Below the pieces are notes generated by a model that did not search any database, was not told the origin of the DNA, and saw only the letters and a program-made list of their open reading frames with translations. Positions 9,668-18,791 of a stretch of DNA of 64,000 nt are shown piece after piece. The position numbers were made by a program, and so were the translations under genes. The DNA is from Sesamia nonagrioides (taxonomy: Eukaryota; Arthropoda; Insecta; Lepidoptera; Noctuidae). The stretch covers positions 248,001 to 312,000 of the forward strand of contig JADWQK010000144.1 of the NCBI GenBank assembly GCA_017933935.1, in the 5' to 3' direction. Numbering within the stretch: the first letter of the stretch is position 1; the number at the start of each line of letters is the position of its first letter.

Positions 9668-9915
9668 ATTTTTTTTTTTTTTTTTTTTTTTAAATTATAA
9701 ACCAGCGCTTGACTGCAATCCTGCCTGATGGTAAGCAGTGACGCAATCGTTGATGGTAAAGCGCACTAGTTTATTAAGAGCCTATTCACTCTAGCCTTGA
9801 AGACACTCAAATTGTAGTCCGACGGAAACACCGCCGCGGGCAAATTGTTCCAGTCCCTCGATGTACGCGGTATAAAGGAGGAGGCGAAGCGCTTCGTCCG
9901 GATCGTAGTGGTGGT
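9668..9915 (-). mobile_element. V LINE 3' end with intact ORF C-terminus, minus strand
   Basis: Reads on the minus strand from 9915 and ends at the poly-T run 9669-9692, which is its poly-A tail. The minus frame ending at the stop 9766-9768 encodes about 50 residues containing SFIPRTSRDWNNLPAAVFPS and FKARVNRLLIN. This is the conserved tryptophan-bearing C-terminus of a non-LTR retrotransposon second ORF. The same peptide recurs at 58535 and 59418. 5'-truncated, nested in Q. Confidence 0.75.
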
Positions 9916-10315
9916 GAGATTATTTTTATAAAAGTAATAGTCCTACTTCCTACTCATCTAAACAGTTTATTTATGTTTAGATATTTATGATTTGCATAGA
10001 ACGCTTAACCGATTTGAATGAAATATGACACACATGTAAGCTAATTTCGTAACAGGTTACAATTTTTGATACATTTGTATTATAATTAGTCCATACTTGA
10101 AAGTATTACAATGCATGTGTTATGTAGTTAAATTGAAAGTAATTGAAATACGCAAAATTGTATTGACAAAAGCCTCAACTTTTTTCATTGGTTGAATTCC
10201 AAAAAATATGTTTAATACTTGGATTTCAACCATCTTTCTTTTTTGTAGGGCTATCAAGTAAAATTTATGTAGACTTTTTAACGGTTCTTCGAAATACCAA
10301 GTTATTATGCATGTT

Positions 10316-11096
10316 ATTTAAGTGATTCTATGTGGAAGGACTCGCTCGAGAACGGAGGTCTGAAACTCAATGTGGCGAAGACCGTGTATATGGCTAGCAA
10401 CACGACAGACCCCATGTCTGTGCGCATAGGCGGTGACAAGGTCGAGTGCACAGACCAGTTTAAATACTTGGGGTCTGTACTCCGCGCGTCCGGCGACATT
10501 GATTGCGACGTCAGGGCACGTATTTCCGCAGCTTGGGCAAAATGGCGTGAGGTGACGGGTGTCATTTGTGACCCCAAAATGCCGGTTAAGCTTAAGGGGC
10601 AGGTCTATAAGACCATCATTAGACCTGTTCTCCTCTATGGCAGTGAGGCGTGGCCTGTGCTTGAGCGACACAAGCAGGAGCTGCGTGTCACGGAGATGAA
10701 TATGCTGCGGTGGATGTGTGGAGTTACGCGGAAGGACCGCATCAGGAACTCCCGCATCCGTGGCAGTCTTCATGTCCGTGACATAGCGGACAAACTGCAG
10801 GAGGGTCGCCTACGTTGGTACGGTCACGTCTTACGAAAACCGGTATGTTACGTGGGTCACAAATGTCTTGCCATGGCGCCTCCGCCGGGCCGGTGCAAGC
10901 GGGGTAGACCAAAGAAGTGTTGGCTTGACGTTGTAAGAGATGACATGCGTGCCAACAATCTCACACCACAGGATGCTAAAGATCGCGCGAAATGGAGGAA
11001 ATTAAGTAAGAAAGCGGACCCCGGGCTCCAACGCGAAAGCCGCGGATGCAACCGGGATAAACGCTGAGATGATGATGATGATTTAAGTGATTCTAT
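10316..11096 (+). mobile_element. RTE-A LINE, 5'-truncated insertion with 16-bp target duplication
   Basis: The body 10332-11080 is bounded by perfect copies of ATTTAAGTGATTCTAT (10316-10331 and 11081-11096). It ends GGATAAACGCTGAG and (ATG)n, the usual short-repeat tail of RTE elements. The related repeat at 42186 lacks the insertion, so the empty site is visible. The uninterrupted frame and perfect duplication point to a recent event. Confidence 0.9.
10330..11067 (+). CDS. RTE-type LINE ORF, C-terminal part of reverse transcriptase (partial)
   Basis: An uninterrupted frame of 245 codons covers the region after the catalytic YADD-type motif of an RTE-like polyprotein. Recognisable blocks are GGLKLNVAKT (residues 9-18), FKYLGSVL, WREVTGV, LLYGSEAWPV (about 100-109), MLRWMCGVTRKDRIRN (about 124-139), RLRWYGHVLRK and RGRPKKCWLDVV. 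The ATG lies inside the target duplication, so it is not the natural start: the endonuclease and catalytic fingers/palm are missing. The product cannot be active. In the intact family, this protein nicks and reverse-transcribes target DNA. Confidence 0.85.
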   Translation: MWKDSLENGGLKLNVAKTVYMASNTTDPMSVRIGGDKVECTDQFKYLGSVLRASGDIDCDVRARISAAWAKWREVTGVICDPKMPVKLKGQVYKTIIRPVLLYGSEAWPVLERHKQELRVTEMNMLRWMCGVTRKDRIRNSRIRGSLHVRDIADKLQEGRLRWYGHVLRKPVCYVGHKCLAMAPPPGRCKRGRPKKCWLDVVRDDMRANNLTPQDAKDRAKWRKLSKKADPGLQRESRGCNRDKR

Positions 11097-11507
11097 TGAA
11101 ATATATTATGCTGCAATAGGAATTGTTAATAAATAGTTAGCATGTAAAAGTCGATAATCATGTAAATAACAGGAGATTTGTAAAACGTGAGTTGTGATAA
11201 CCCTAAATTGGTTTGTTTACCTCTATTCTTTATGGAGCTAGGCGATGGTATAGGCAATGGTGAGTACATAGTCTAAAAGAAAAGAAAAGAAAAGTTCTTA
11301 TTTCTCGACGAAGGGTTACTGTGTTTATTTGCTAACTGATCCGTTATATTGAGACCAAATATCTGTGTCAGCTTGCAGGGAAAATATTGTTTGTATAGTG
11401 TCATAAGGAAACATTGACCCACCCTAGTTACAAGTTGCTAACACCGTGCCTTTTCCGCACCCCATCTTGAGCAAATTGTTTCGGATACTACTGTTTATAT
11501 TATTTTA

Positions 11508-11708
11508 CTAGGGGCCGCGCGCTACTTCGTTCGCGTTTCTTTTTTATGCTCCGCTCCTATTGATCGCAGCGAGATGTTATATAGCCTAAAGCCTTCTTGG
11601 ATTAATGGGCTATCCAACGCAAAAATATTTTTTCTAATCCGGCCAGTAGTTTCTGAGATTAGCGCGTTCAAACAAACAAACTATTCAGCTTTATAAATTA
11701 GTATAGAT
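11508..11708 (-). mobile_element. Helitron-like element, subfamily H', copy 1
   Basis: Minus strand. CTAG at 11508-11511 as 3' terminus, then GGGCCGCGCGCTACTTCGTT, the core ATGTTATATAGCCTAAAGCC, and the 5' region AAACAAACAAACTATTCAGC then TTAGTATAGAT. Other H' copies are at 29110, 33879, 38537 and 39243. Non-coding. Confidence 0.65.
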
Positions 11709-12047
11709 AAAAGAAAGAAAGAGAATAGAAACATCGTAGTTAACGTTATTTACTTCTGAACTATTGAACTGGTTTTAATGAAATCAGGCAGTACCTACCT
11801 AAGTTAATTTATCGCCTAGAAAAGGGTCTAGAATCTCTAGTATCTAATTACTTTGTATTTTATTTTATTGTGTGTGTATAAATCTATAGTTAAACCTATA
11901 GTTAAAAATAAAACGGCGAGGGGTATTTTCAATTACCATTTATAACAAAAGAGCGACTGAACCGAATTTTGTAATCTGTATGATACATTTTGTATAGGTA
12001 AGCATATTGGAGACATTAAATTACATACCAAACTATTGAAGCATGAG
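11709..12047. other. Unassigned sequence
   Basis: AT-rich, AAAG repeats near 11708-11725, no gene or repeat recognised. Confidence 0.4.
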
Positions 12048-12306
12048 TGGTGGTGGCCTAGTGGTATTGGCCGCGACGTCAGGCGCTTTACTTTGTGTAA
12101 ATATTTCTTCACCACATGTTCACCACTGCTCTCAAAACGGTGAAACAAAACATCGTCAGGAAACCGGCGTGTCCTGGAGGCAAAACTTTGAAAACATGTG
12201 ACATCTACCGACACGCACAGGGCATGCGTGGTAGATTAGGGCCCACTCCCTCTCACCGAGAGGAGGCCTGTATCCCAGGAGTGGGAACATTATAGGCTGA
12301 TTACGT
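12048..12306 (+). mobile_element. S' SINE (tRNA-like head, RTE-like tail)
   Basis: The head GGTGGCCTAGTGGTATTGG resembles a tRNA A box; the B-box part is lost. The middle has AACATGTGACATCTACCGAC, and the tail GGAGGCCTGTATCCCAGGAG then ATAGGCTGATTACG. Related relics are at 9300-9545 and 14148-14200. Confidence 0.6.
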
Positions 12307-12334
12307 TATATGTAATAGCCTATATAATACATGC

Positions 12335-12799
12335 AGGGTGTATCTGACATCGTAACGCAAACTTCGCGAAAAGGCTAGACCGCATGCCACTAATAAAATT
12401 ATGATAGTTATTTATGTCGTTAATGAACGGTTACAGAATTCACAGTGTTTAAAAAAAGTGTCGGCTCGGCCTTTGAACGTTGCAAGCGTGCCGCCGTGCG
12501 GGTTTGTAGGTATGACGTTGATCCCTGATGTGAACTCTATTAAATCAGCTGATAAGATAGTTTTTCGAGTTTTGTTTTCATTGCGCTTTTTTATGTAATT
12601 AGCGAAATAATTAATTTTTACCTTAAAATCTTATTGGGTTATAAAAGTATAGCAATTATCAACGGTATAAAGTGAAAAAAACGATATATGTATTTTTTTT
12701 AATCATGAAAAAGCCGACTAAAAATTCCTCCACTGGGGGGTTCAGAATCATGTACTGGATCTATGATACTCGTTTGTGCGTCGATGTCAGATACACCCT
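12335..12799. mobile_element. N TIR element, copy 1
   Basis: The ends are inverted copies of AGGGTGTATCTGACATCG (left from about 12335; right ends CGATGTCAGATACACCCTT at 12799). The whole unit is the reverse complement of 26719-27181 at high identity. Internal landmarks are TAAATCAGCTGATAAGATAG and GTGCCGCCGTGCGGGTTTG. About 465 bp, non-coding, so a non-autonomous DNA transposon; superfamily unknown. Confidence 0.75.
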
Positions 12800-12847
12800 T
12801 TATTATTATTTTCCCTCAGCATCGATTTTAATCTACATTATGCTTCA

Positions 12848-13180
12848 ATCAAGACAAACATTGGCGCTGATTCTGTTGTTAACAAACTAAACTAATTTTA
12901 AGTTATGTGCATCTTTTTCTTTCCATTTCGTTAAGAAAAGGACAGAAGATAAAATGTCAGTTTAGACCTGTCAAATTAGTGCGCTCCTGACGTAAGCTGG
13001 CGTATTTTTAGTCGCCATGTTTATGATCGCGTCTAAACTGTCTATGGAATATCTTAATTTGACAGGATTAAACTAAAATTTTATTTTCTATGCTTTTCTT
13101 AATGAAATAGAAAGTAAAATATGCACTGAACTTAAAATTAGTTTAGTTTGTTAACAACAGAATCGGCGCCATTGTTTATT
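12848..13180. mobile_element. Z long-TIR MITE, copy 2
   Basis: Terminal repeats of roughly 110 bp: left from ATTGGCGCTGATTCTGTTGT through AACAAACTAAACTAATTTTA, right its imperfect reverse complement ending GGCGCCATTG. The centre has CCATGTTTATGATCGCG. The partner is at 5954-6243; fragments of the arm (AGAAAAGGACAGAAG) are also at 21140 and 63710. Confidence 0.7.
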
Positions 13181-13283
13181 GATCAAAATAAACAAAACAA
13201 ATTAACTCTCCACCAACATATTCATCATAATATAATCACCATATTCAGTATCCGTCTGCCAAAACCTGTATAATTATAACATA

Positions 13284-13540
13284 CTAGCTTTCCGCCCGCG
13301 GCTTCGCCCGCGTGGAGTTCGGTTATATCGCGCTTTTTAGATTTCCCTCGGGAACATCAAATTTTTCCGGGATAAAAGGTAGCCTATGTTCTTTCTCAGG
13401 GTCTAAAGATTGTCTGTGCCAAATTTCATCAAAATCGGTTGAGAGGTTTAAGCGGGAAAGCGTAACAGACAGACAGACAGACAGACAGATAGACAGTCAG
13501 ACAGACAGAGTTACTTTCGCATTTATAATATTAGTATGGA
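13284..13540 (-). mobile_element. Helitron-like element (family H), copy 5
   Basis: Well preserved minus-strand copy. CTAG at 13284-13287, GC-rich hairpin, core ATTTCATCAAAATCGGTTG, (CAGA)n tract 13466-13508 and the 5' region TTTCGCATTTATAATATTAG. Confidence 0.75.
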
Positions 13541-13846
13541 TATTTTTAACCTCTCTATATTTTCTATACCTACTTAGTTGGTGAAATTTCTGCCCGTGCC
13601 GAGTGTTCGATTCTACACAATAAAATCGACCGAATCAAACTCAGACGCTGTGAAGTTTTTCAGTCACTTGAAAAACGTACTTTTGTGTTTGAAGAATGTC
13701 AGACACATATAAGTAAGTAATAATTCTTTTTGAATAAGATGAGGACTATTGAATACTATTGCGACAAGACAAGTTCAAGAGGAAGACGAGGAGCTCTAGT
13801 GGCAAAAGGTACACTAAAACATCGTGAGGAAACTAAAAATGCTGAG
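13541..13846. other. Unassigned sequence
   Basis: No gene or family member recognised. Confidence 0.4.
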
Positions 13847-14110
13847 AAATGTGACTTCTTCTTTTTCTCAGCCTATAGAGGTCCAGTTCTAGACAAAGGC
13901 CTTCCCCAAGGCTTTATTGTGTTTGGGGATATTGCGATAATCCTCACGCTTGGCAGGCGGTTAGGGGATCGCAGTCATTTGTTATTTATTCCACAGGAGA
14001 AGCGCTGCTGCCCGCTTCTCTGGTGTGAGTTCCCTTGGTCGACACCCACGGGAGGATATGGGTTGGTACTAAGTATTCTGTGCCCGGTACCACACGAACA
14101 TCTCCCAACC
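13847..14110 (-). mobile_element. Y retroposon with RTE-B tail, copy 2, minus strand
   Basis: Minus strand starts near GTGTGGTACCGGGCACAGAA, passes TATCCTCCCGTGGGTGTC and GCCTGCCAAGCGTGAGGATT, and ends AAGCCTTGGGGAAGGCC and GACCTCTATAGGCTGAG. It shows the Y body joined directly to the RTE-B tail without the W insertion found at 3242. No target duplication was found. Confidence 0.65.
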
Positions 14111-14147
14111 AGTATTTGGGCCTGCTTGTTAAATTAAACAATAATCT

Positions 14148-14200
14148 CGCCAGGAGGTCTGTATCCCAGTAGTTCTCATTATGGCTGATTATGTTTTGCA
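14148..14200 (+). mobile_element. S' SINE 3' tail relic
   Basis: CCAGGAGGTCTGTATCCCAGTAG then CATTATGGCTGATTATG matches the tail of the SINE at 12048. Confidence 0.4.
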
Positions 14201-14207
14201 CTGATGG

Positions 14208-14352
14208 CAATTTGCCAGCGGCGGTGTTTCCGTTGGACTACAATTTAAGTGTGTTCAAGGCTAGAGTGAATAGGCTCTTAATAAAATAGCGCGGTTTACC
14301 ATCAACGATTGCATCACTGCTTACCATCAGGCGGGATTGCGGTGAAGCATTA
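14208..14352 (+). mobile_element. V LINE 3' end
   Basis: Carries a short frame encoding NLPAAVFPLDYNLSVFKARV and a stop near 14287, then the V tail GCGGTTTACCATCAACGATTG. 5'-truncated copy of the LINE described at 59405. Confidence 0.7.
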
Positions 14353-14710
14353 GATGTAGGCTGGCATTAATGAGCTTATTCGTTAACTTTTTTGTTTTGT
14401 TTTAACTGCTTATAGAATTTTTATGTTATAATTATGACACTCAGTGACACTGTAGCTTCCCATTAGTAAAATAATTTTTGGAATTGAATCAAAAATTCCG
14501 AAGATTGTCTATGATTACCTCCAGACATTACCTATGATTAGCTACCCAAATATAGACTCACATATTTATTTATTTATTTAATTAAGGTTCGCCACCAGTT
14601 GCTACAGATATTTCACACATTATAAATACATACAAATTATTGACTTAAATCTAACTGCACAACCAATTACAGGCAAACACCACATGCTAAGTGCTCTTTG
14701 TAAGTTTTTT

Positions 14711-15136
14711 AACTAACACACTAATCATCATCATCCCAGCGTTAATCCCAGTCGCATCCGAAGCCTTTTCAGCTTTGGAGTCTGGGGTTCGATTTACCAG
14801 TCCAACTGCTGATATGGCTAAACTTCGACATTTTCCATGAAGCGACTGCCGTCTGACCTTCACAACCCGAAGGCGACATCGAAGAATTGCAGTTATACCA
14901 ATTGTAGGACTTTTGAGGGCTCCAACAACCCGTAACGACTGCCACTAGATGTTTGTATGGCAACCGGGACCAACGGCTTAACGTGCTTTCCGAGGCACGA
15001 CCAGACCAGTACAAATATTCATATTCATGCATACAAATACTTGCACTGCGCGGGGATCGAACCCGCGCCACCTTGCGCAGCGGCCGCGTCCGCTACCGCT
15101 ACGCCACGGAGGCTGTCCACTAACTAACACACTAAT
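14711..15136 (-). mobile_element. T SINE, full length, with 15-bp target duplication
   Basis: Duplicated AACTAACACACTAAT at 14711-14725 and 15122-15136. The element reads on the minus strand: tRNA-like head with GTGGCGTAGCGGTAGCGG and B box GGGTTCGATCCC (about 15053-15115), then CTGGTCTGGTCGTGCCTCGG, GGCAGTCGTTACGGGTTGTT, and a tail ending GGGATTAACGCTGGGATG plus ATG repeats. The tail resembles the last 60 bp of RTE-A. Confidence 0.85.
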
Positions 15137-15480
15137 AACGTCTGACAAATGTGGATATTGAGTCAGCGTGGACGTCAACCAGGTCGCTGCGTTCGTTTAA
15201 CAGTTTGCACATGCGAGGTACAGGTGAATTAGCACCAGACACTGTATGGCGAAGAGGTGGAGTTAAGGATGTTATGGGTTTACAAGGTGGTCTACGTGGT
15301 ACTCTAAAGTTGAACCTACATACCAATTGTGGGCAGTCAATGGCGTTATTAAGCAGTTTATATGCGAATCGCAAATCCAAGACTTCCCTTCGAGCTTCCA
15401 GGGTACTCATTTTGTAGCAGCCCAACTGGTCAAGGTAGGGGAGATATTTGAATTGCCTTCCTTTAGAGGACCCAAGGTAT
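15132..15480 (-). CDS. LINE ORF2 C-terminal fragment (reverse transcriptase 3' region, partial)
   Basis: An uninterrupted minus-strand frame of about 115 codons ends with a stop at 15132. It includes LEARREVLDLRFAYKLLNN, CRFNFRVPRR and NSPVPRMCKLLNE. The order LexRR...K.LNN...NFRVP...NSP..RMC is typical of the region downstream of the RT domain in jockey/CR1-type LINEs. The catalytic domains are missing, so it is a 5'-truncated relic, although the frame is intact. Exact clade not determined. Confidence 0.7.
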
Positions 15481-15528
15481 CGGATAAACCTATACTTCTT
15501 TATGATATTGTTTTTATTGTCTATTAAG

Positions 15529-16062
15529 GCCTGGTTTCACTAAAGCCAGATATATGTTATCCTAGAAATAAAATTGCCGTCTGACAGTTCTAGAATGAAG
15601 AAAACTGTAAAATTAAAACAGGAGTTTTTGGCGGGAAAGTCAAGCTGAGCGTCACGCTTATTTTTCATTGGACTTTTAAATTATTTATGGTGTTGTTTAC
15701 TAAATAAAAGTGCGTAATTTATGTAGTAAAAAGAGCATTCAGTAAATAATTCATAAATAACATTGAGATATCGCAGCATAGTGGCCTCATCATGACTTTG
15801 CCTCAAACCTCCCTAGTAGACGGTTCACGCGGCCGTCTTTTTCGACATGAAATGAAAATTCATTACGTGACATTGGCGAAATACACAAAACATGCGAAGC
15901 CAAAGAAGAAATAAATAAATAAATAGTTCCTAACAATCCTAACACGTGCCATTGGTTAAATGCACAAACCGGGCGAAGCCAAAGGAAAAAAAAATGAAAT
16001 AAAATAAAAAAAAATAAGATAAAACTAACCTTCAGTTTGGTGAAATTCACGGTTATAAACAG
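15529..16062 (+). mobile_element. G repeat, copy 1
   Basis: Shares about 380 bp with the reverse complement of 22456-22827: GCGGGAAAGTCAAGCTGAGC, TCATTGGACTTTTAAATT, ACATTGAGATATCGCAGCAT and TAGACGGTTCACGCGG. Contains a short internal duplication of ACACAAAACATGCGAAGCCAAAG-like sequence near 15890 and 15963. Non-coding, class unknown. Confidence 0.6.
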
Positions 16063-16405
16063 TTTAAGTTAAAGATAAATTGTTAACTATACACAGTATA
16101 AACCCATTTAAGCCCGCGATTCACCTCGTGAACGGGTCCTGAGACCTTCAAGGATTAACATTGAAATGGCTGAAATACTCGCTATTACAGGCAAGGATAT
16201 TTCATCGATTTGTCATTATTATGGAACTGGACTTCGCTGGTTACGTGTCGAGGATTCAAATTTGGTTTTCGATTTTCCTTTCGTTTTTTTTCCGAGTTCT
16301 ACAATTTAATGCTACTGGCTGGTTAAAAATGGTGAGGAAAACTGATTTAAATAGGCCTGAAGAGAGCCCATTTTCAGCAGATTTGGAGAGAATAATGTAA
16401 CAGGT
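16063..16405. other. Unassigned sequence
   Basis: No gene or known repeat. A plus-strand open stretch at 16161-16400 has no recognisable domain. Confidence 0.4.
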
Positions 16406-16965
16406 TATGTTTTGTGCTTGGGGTTTCACTGCGTGATTAAATCAGAAATGAGGAGATCCGCAGAAGAACTGGAGTAACCGACATAGCCCGAAGAATTTCA
16501 ACACTTAAGTGGTAGTAGGCCGAGCACATTGCCCATAGAACCGATGCCCGATGGGGTATACGGGTTCTTGAGTGGCAACCACGCACTGGAAGACGCAGCG
16601 TGGGTAGACCCCGATAAGGTAGACCTACGACCTGGTGAAGGTTGCGAGAAACCGCTGGATGCGGGAGGCGCATGACCGGTGTCGTGGAAATCTCCACGAC
16701 ACCGGTCATGCGCCTGCTGATTTTACCTACAAAAACGTTGACCAAAAGACGTTTCGTATTCCGCTGTTTTTTTTTTTCCGCTGTTTTTGTTTAACTTCAA
16801 AATCTATTTAACAGTTGTTTTACATAACTTAACAGTGTTTCTCTATTTCCCCAAAGGATTAGAAGCATACACTGCTGGACATAGGCCTTCCTCAAGAACC
16901 CTTGAGGGAGGCCTATGTCCAGCAGTGGACGTCTTTCAGCTGAAGTGATGGTGATGACGATGATG
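16406..16965 (+). pseudogene. RTE-B LINE 3' end, degenerate and split by a 208-bp insertion
   Basis: The plus strand encodes a worn RTE C-terminus: EEIRRRTGVTDIARRIS, then EHIAHRTDARWG and VLEWQPRTGRRSVGRP, with several in-frame stops. The 3' tail TGAGGGAGGCCTATGTCCAG resumes at 16903 and ends in GATGATG-like repeats near 16965. Deleting 16693-16900 rejoins GTGGAAATC to CTTGAGGG exactly as in the related tail at 62166-62180. The inserted piece is described separately. Confidence 0.8.
16693..16900. repeat. Patchwork insertion assembled from nearby sequence
   Basis: Nearly every base has a local template. 16693-16715 is the reverse complement of 16666-16688 (23/23). 16716-16768 equals 18103-18155 (53/53). 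16769-16792 is a T-rich slippage zone repeating CCGCTGTTTTT. 16793-16869 is the reverse complement of 17035-17111 (76/77). 16870-16896 is the reverse complement of 16901-16927 (one mismatch). Four bases AACC remain. No transposon ends or duplication are seen, so it resembles a templated repair insertion. Confidence 0.85.
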
Positions 16966-17034
16966 AATGTAATTGGCAATAGGTCCGTCCCTTATTATAA
17001 TTATATAACGTAAACATAACAGACGAAATGTGCA

Positions 17035-17111
17035 TATGCTTCTAATCCTTTGGGTAAATAGAGAAACACTGTTAAGTTATGTAAAACAACTGTTAAATAG
17101 ATTTTGAAGTT
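17035..17111. repeat. Inverted partner of 16793-16869
   Basis: 77 bp, one mismatch to the reverse complement of 16793-16869. It is in otherwise unassigned DNA and is the likely source of that insert segment. Confidence 0.85.
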
Positions 17112-17676
17112 GGGTCTACACTACACTATGTCATTCAACTAAGTACAAACTAGTAATTGGTAGTACCTTGTTAGTAACTCCTAATTTCGTACAATAATAA
17201 TATGCTTTAGTATAGTATATACAATAGTATATTTCAAGGCTACATACCTAATATTTAAACAAAACTACGTAGACAATTCTAACATTTAAAAAACTTGTGA
17301 AGCTTTGACGATATCTACCTAATATCAGTAGATATACATATCCTACAATAGGTACAATACACAAGAAAAATCATTCATCATTCTTCATTCTCATTGTCTG
17401 TTACAAAAATATCGGTTGAAATATAATCACAAGGATCATAGATGATGAATATAATACCTACTGATTTTAATTAATTATTCTATTCCATCTTAGAGACGAT
17501 GAACTCCCAATGTTATGTACGCCCTTATTGTCACATGCATCAGGCCATAAATTGAATAGTTCAAGTAATTTAAATTTATTTGACATGTGGCACAAATACT
17601 TGTATGGCCTACAGGTAGTTGTTCCGGGTCTAACTGTTTGTTCCTAAAGTGGGGCAAAGTTTCTTTTTTTTTAATG
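17112..17676. other. Unassigned sequence
   Basis: AT-rich, no gene or repeat with a partner here. Confidence 0.45.
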
Positions 17677-17718
17677 TTAAATGTTTGTGATGTGGACTGC
17701 CACATCACAAACATTTAA
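17677..17718. repeat. Perfect 19-bp palindrome with 4-nt loop
   Basis: TTAAATGTTTGTGATGTGG, loop ACTG, then the exact reverse complement at 17700-17718. Confidence 0.85.
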
Positions 17719-18585
17719 TATTTAAACGTACTGACGTTTTTAAATAAATAAATAGATCATTAAATGACATTCAAATAATAATTGTAGGAAAAAGTGAAGA
17801 CTTAGGTTAAATTCTTCTAAATACAGATAAAAATGCTACTAATTCTATTCCCTTTATCAAGAGTTTATCCCGAACGGGGTGTGTTTACATTTATTTTGCA
17901 ATGTTTTGGGACATACCATACATTTACCGCCTCATCTGTCATGCATAACGATTCTGGCAATAATCGCATACTTGACGGTCTACGCTTTAAGAGGGGATTC
18001 TAGTGCCCAGGAATTTAGAAAATAGGTATTTAAAGAAACTGTTGCCGTCGCGCTGCTTCCAACCTCTCCTGGTAAAGTATGAAAAGGACAGTTGTAGATC
18101 AGGCTGATTTTACCTACAAAAACGTTGACCAAAAGACGTTTCGTATTCCGCTGTTGTTTTTTTTTTTTTCAAAATACTACAGACCCCAATTATTTTTATA
18201 TAAAAATTTAGAGGAAAAGTTTACCTATGCTTCTATTATTTTCTTTTTTTCCAAAAAGTTATCACGTTCGTCTAATAGTCATCTGAACATCACGGTAAAA
18301 GTGGTCTTTATTCGCGATTTTGAAGTATCGTATTTCTTTTATTAATTAAGTTTTGGAAAATATCAAATGATAGGTGCACATATAAGCACGGTGTAAAATT
18401 GTAGAAAAAAATGCTCTAAAAGCATTATCCACGAAGAAACCAGCGGAATACGTTTGTATAGAGAAAGCATCACTAGAGTTCCCTCTTAATACAGGGACTT
18501 ACCTAAGTACTGAGCCGCCTGTGTAGATAGACGGAAAACGTGCGCATGTATTTAAAGCCACGGTTCTATGTAGAAGTTTACAAAC
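17719..18585. other. Mostly unassigned; holds template segment 18103-18155
   Basis: 18103-18155 is identical to 16716-16768, starting GCTGATTTTACCTACAAAAA. The rest shows no gene or repeat family. Confidence 0.5.
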
Positions 18586-18695
18586 GTATCAAAAGATCTT
18601 TTGATACATTCGTAAAAGCCCCGTAAATACCAAATGTGAACAAAATGTTCACATTTAACATATTGTTCATATTTAGCATTTACGAGGCTTTTTAA
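18586..18695. repeat. Two adjacent palindromes next to the satellite array
   Basis: 18586-18607 is a 22-bp loopless palindrome (GTATCAAAAGATCTTTTGAT then AC). 18612-18695 is an imperfect hairpin with outer arms AAAGCCCCGTAAAT / ATTTACGAGGCTTT around an inner AATGTGAACA / TGTTCACATT pair. About 100 bp separate this block from the tandem array. Confidence 0.7.
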
Positions 18696-18791
18696 CAATG
18701 ACAGTGACAGCGCCGATATTGACTGTCATTTTCTCTGCCATAGACAAAATCAAAACATGTTTATAGGTGCCGTTAATTTATCTCTGAATGA

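Larger units (their letters stand above)
9583..11233 (+). mobile_element. Q TIR transposon carrying two nested retroelements
   Basis: Perfect 24-bp terminal inverted repeats: left 9583-9606 begins ATAAAGAATAGAGGTAAACA, right 11210-11233 is its reverse complement. Removing the V fragment (9668-9915) and the RTE-A insertion leaves about 630 bp of non-coding DNA. A diverged, empty partner lies at 42186-42530 in reverse. The subterminal CGTTGCTAGGCAACG (9606-9620) is a perfect palindrome. Likely a non-autonomous DNA transposon of unknown superfamily. Confidence 0.7.
14565..15490 (-). mobile_element. LINE 3' end split by a T SINE
   Basis: Minus-strand LINE fragment: ORF C-terminus (15132-15480), then a 3' untranslated region that resumes at 14710 beyond the T SINE and ends in an (AATA)n-type tail, seen as TATTTATTTATTTA at 14569. 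The SINE inserted just after the stop codon, and its 15-bp duplication lets the LINE sequence be joined by eye. Confidence 0.7.
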
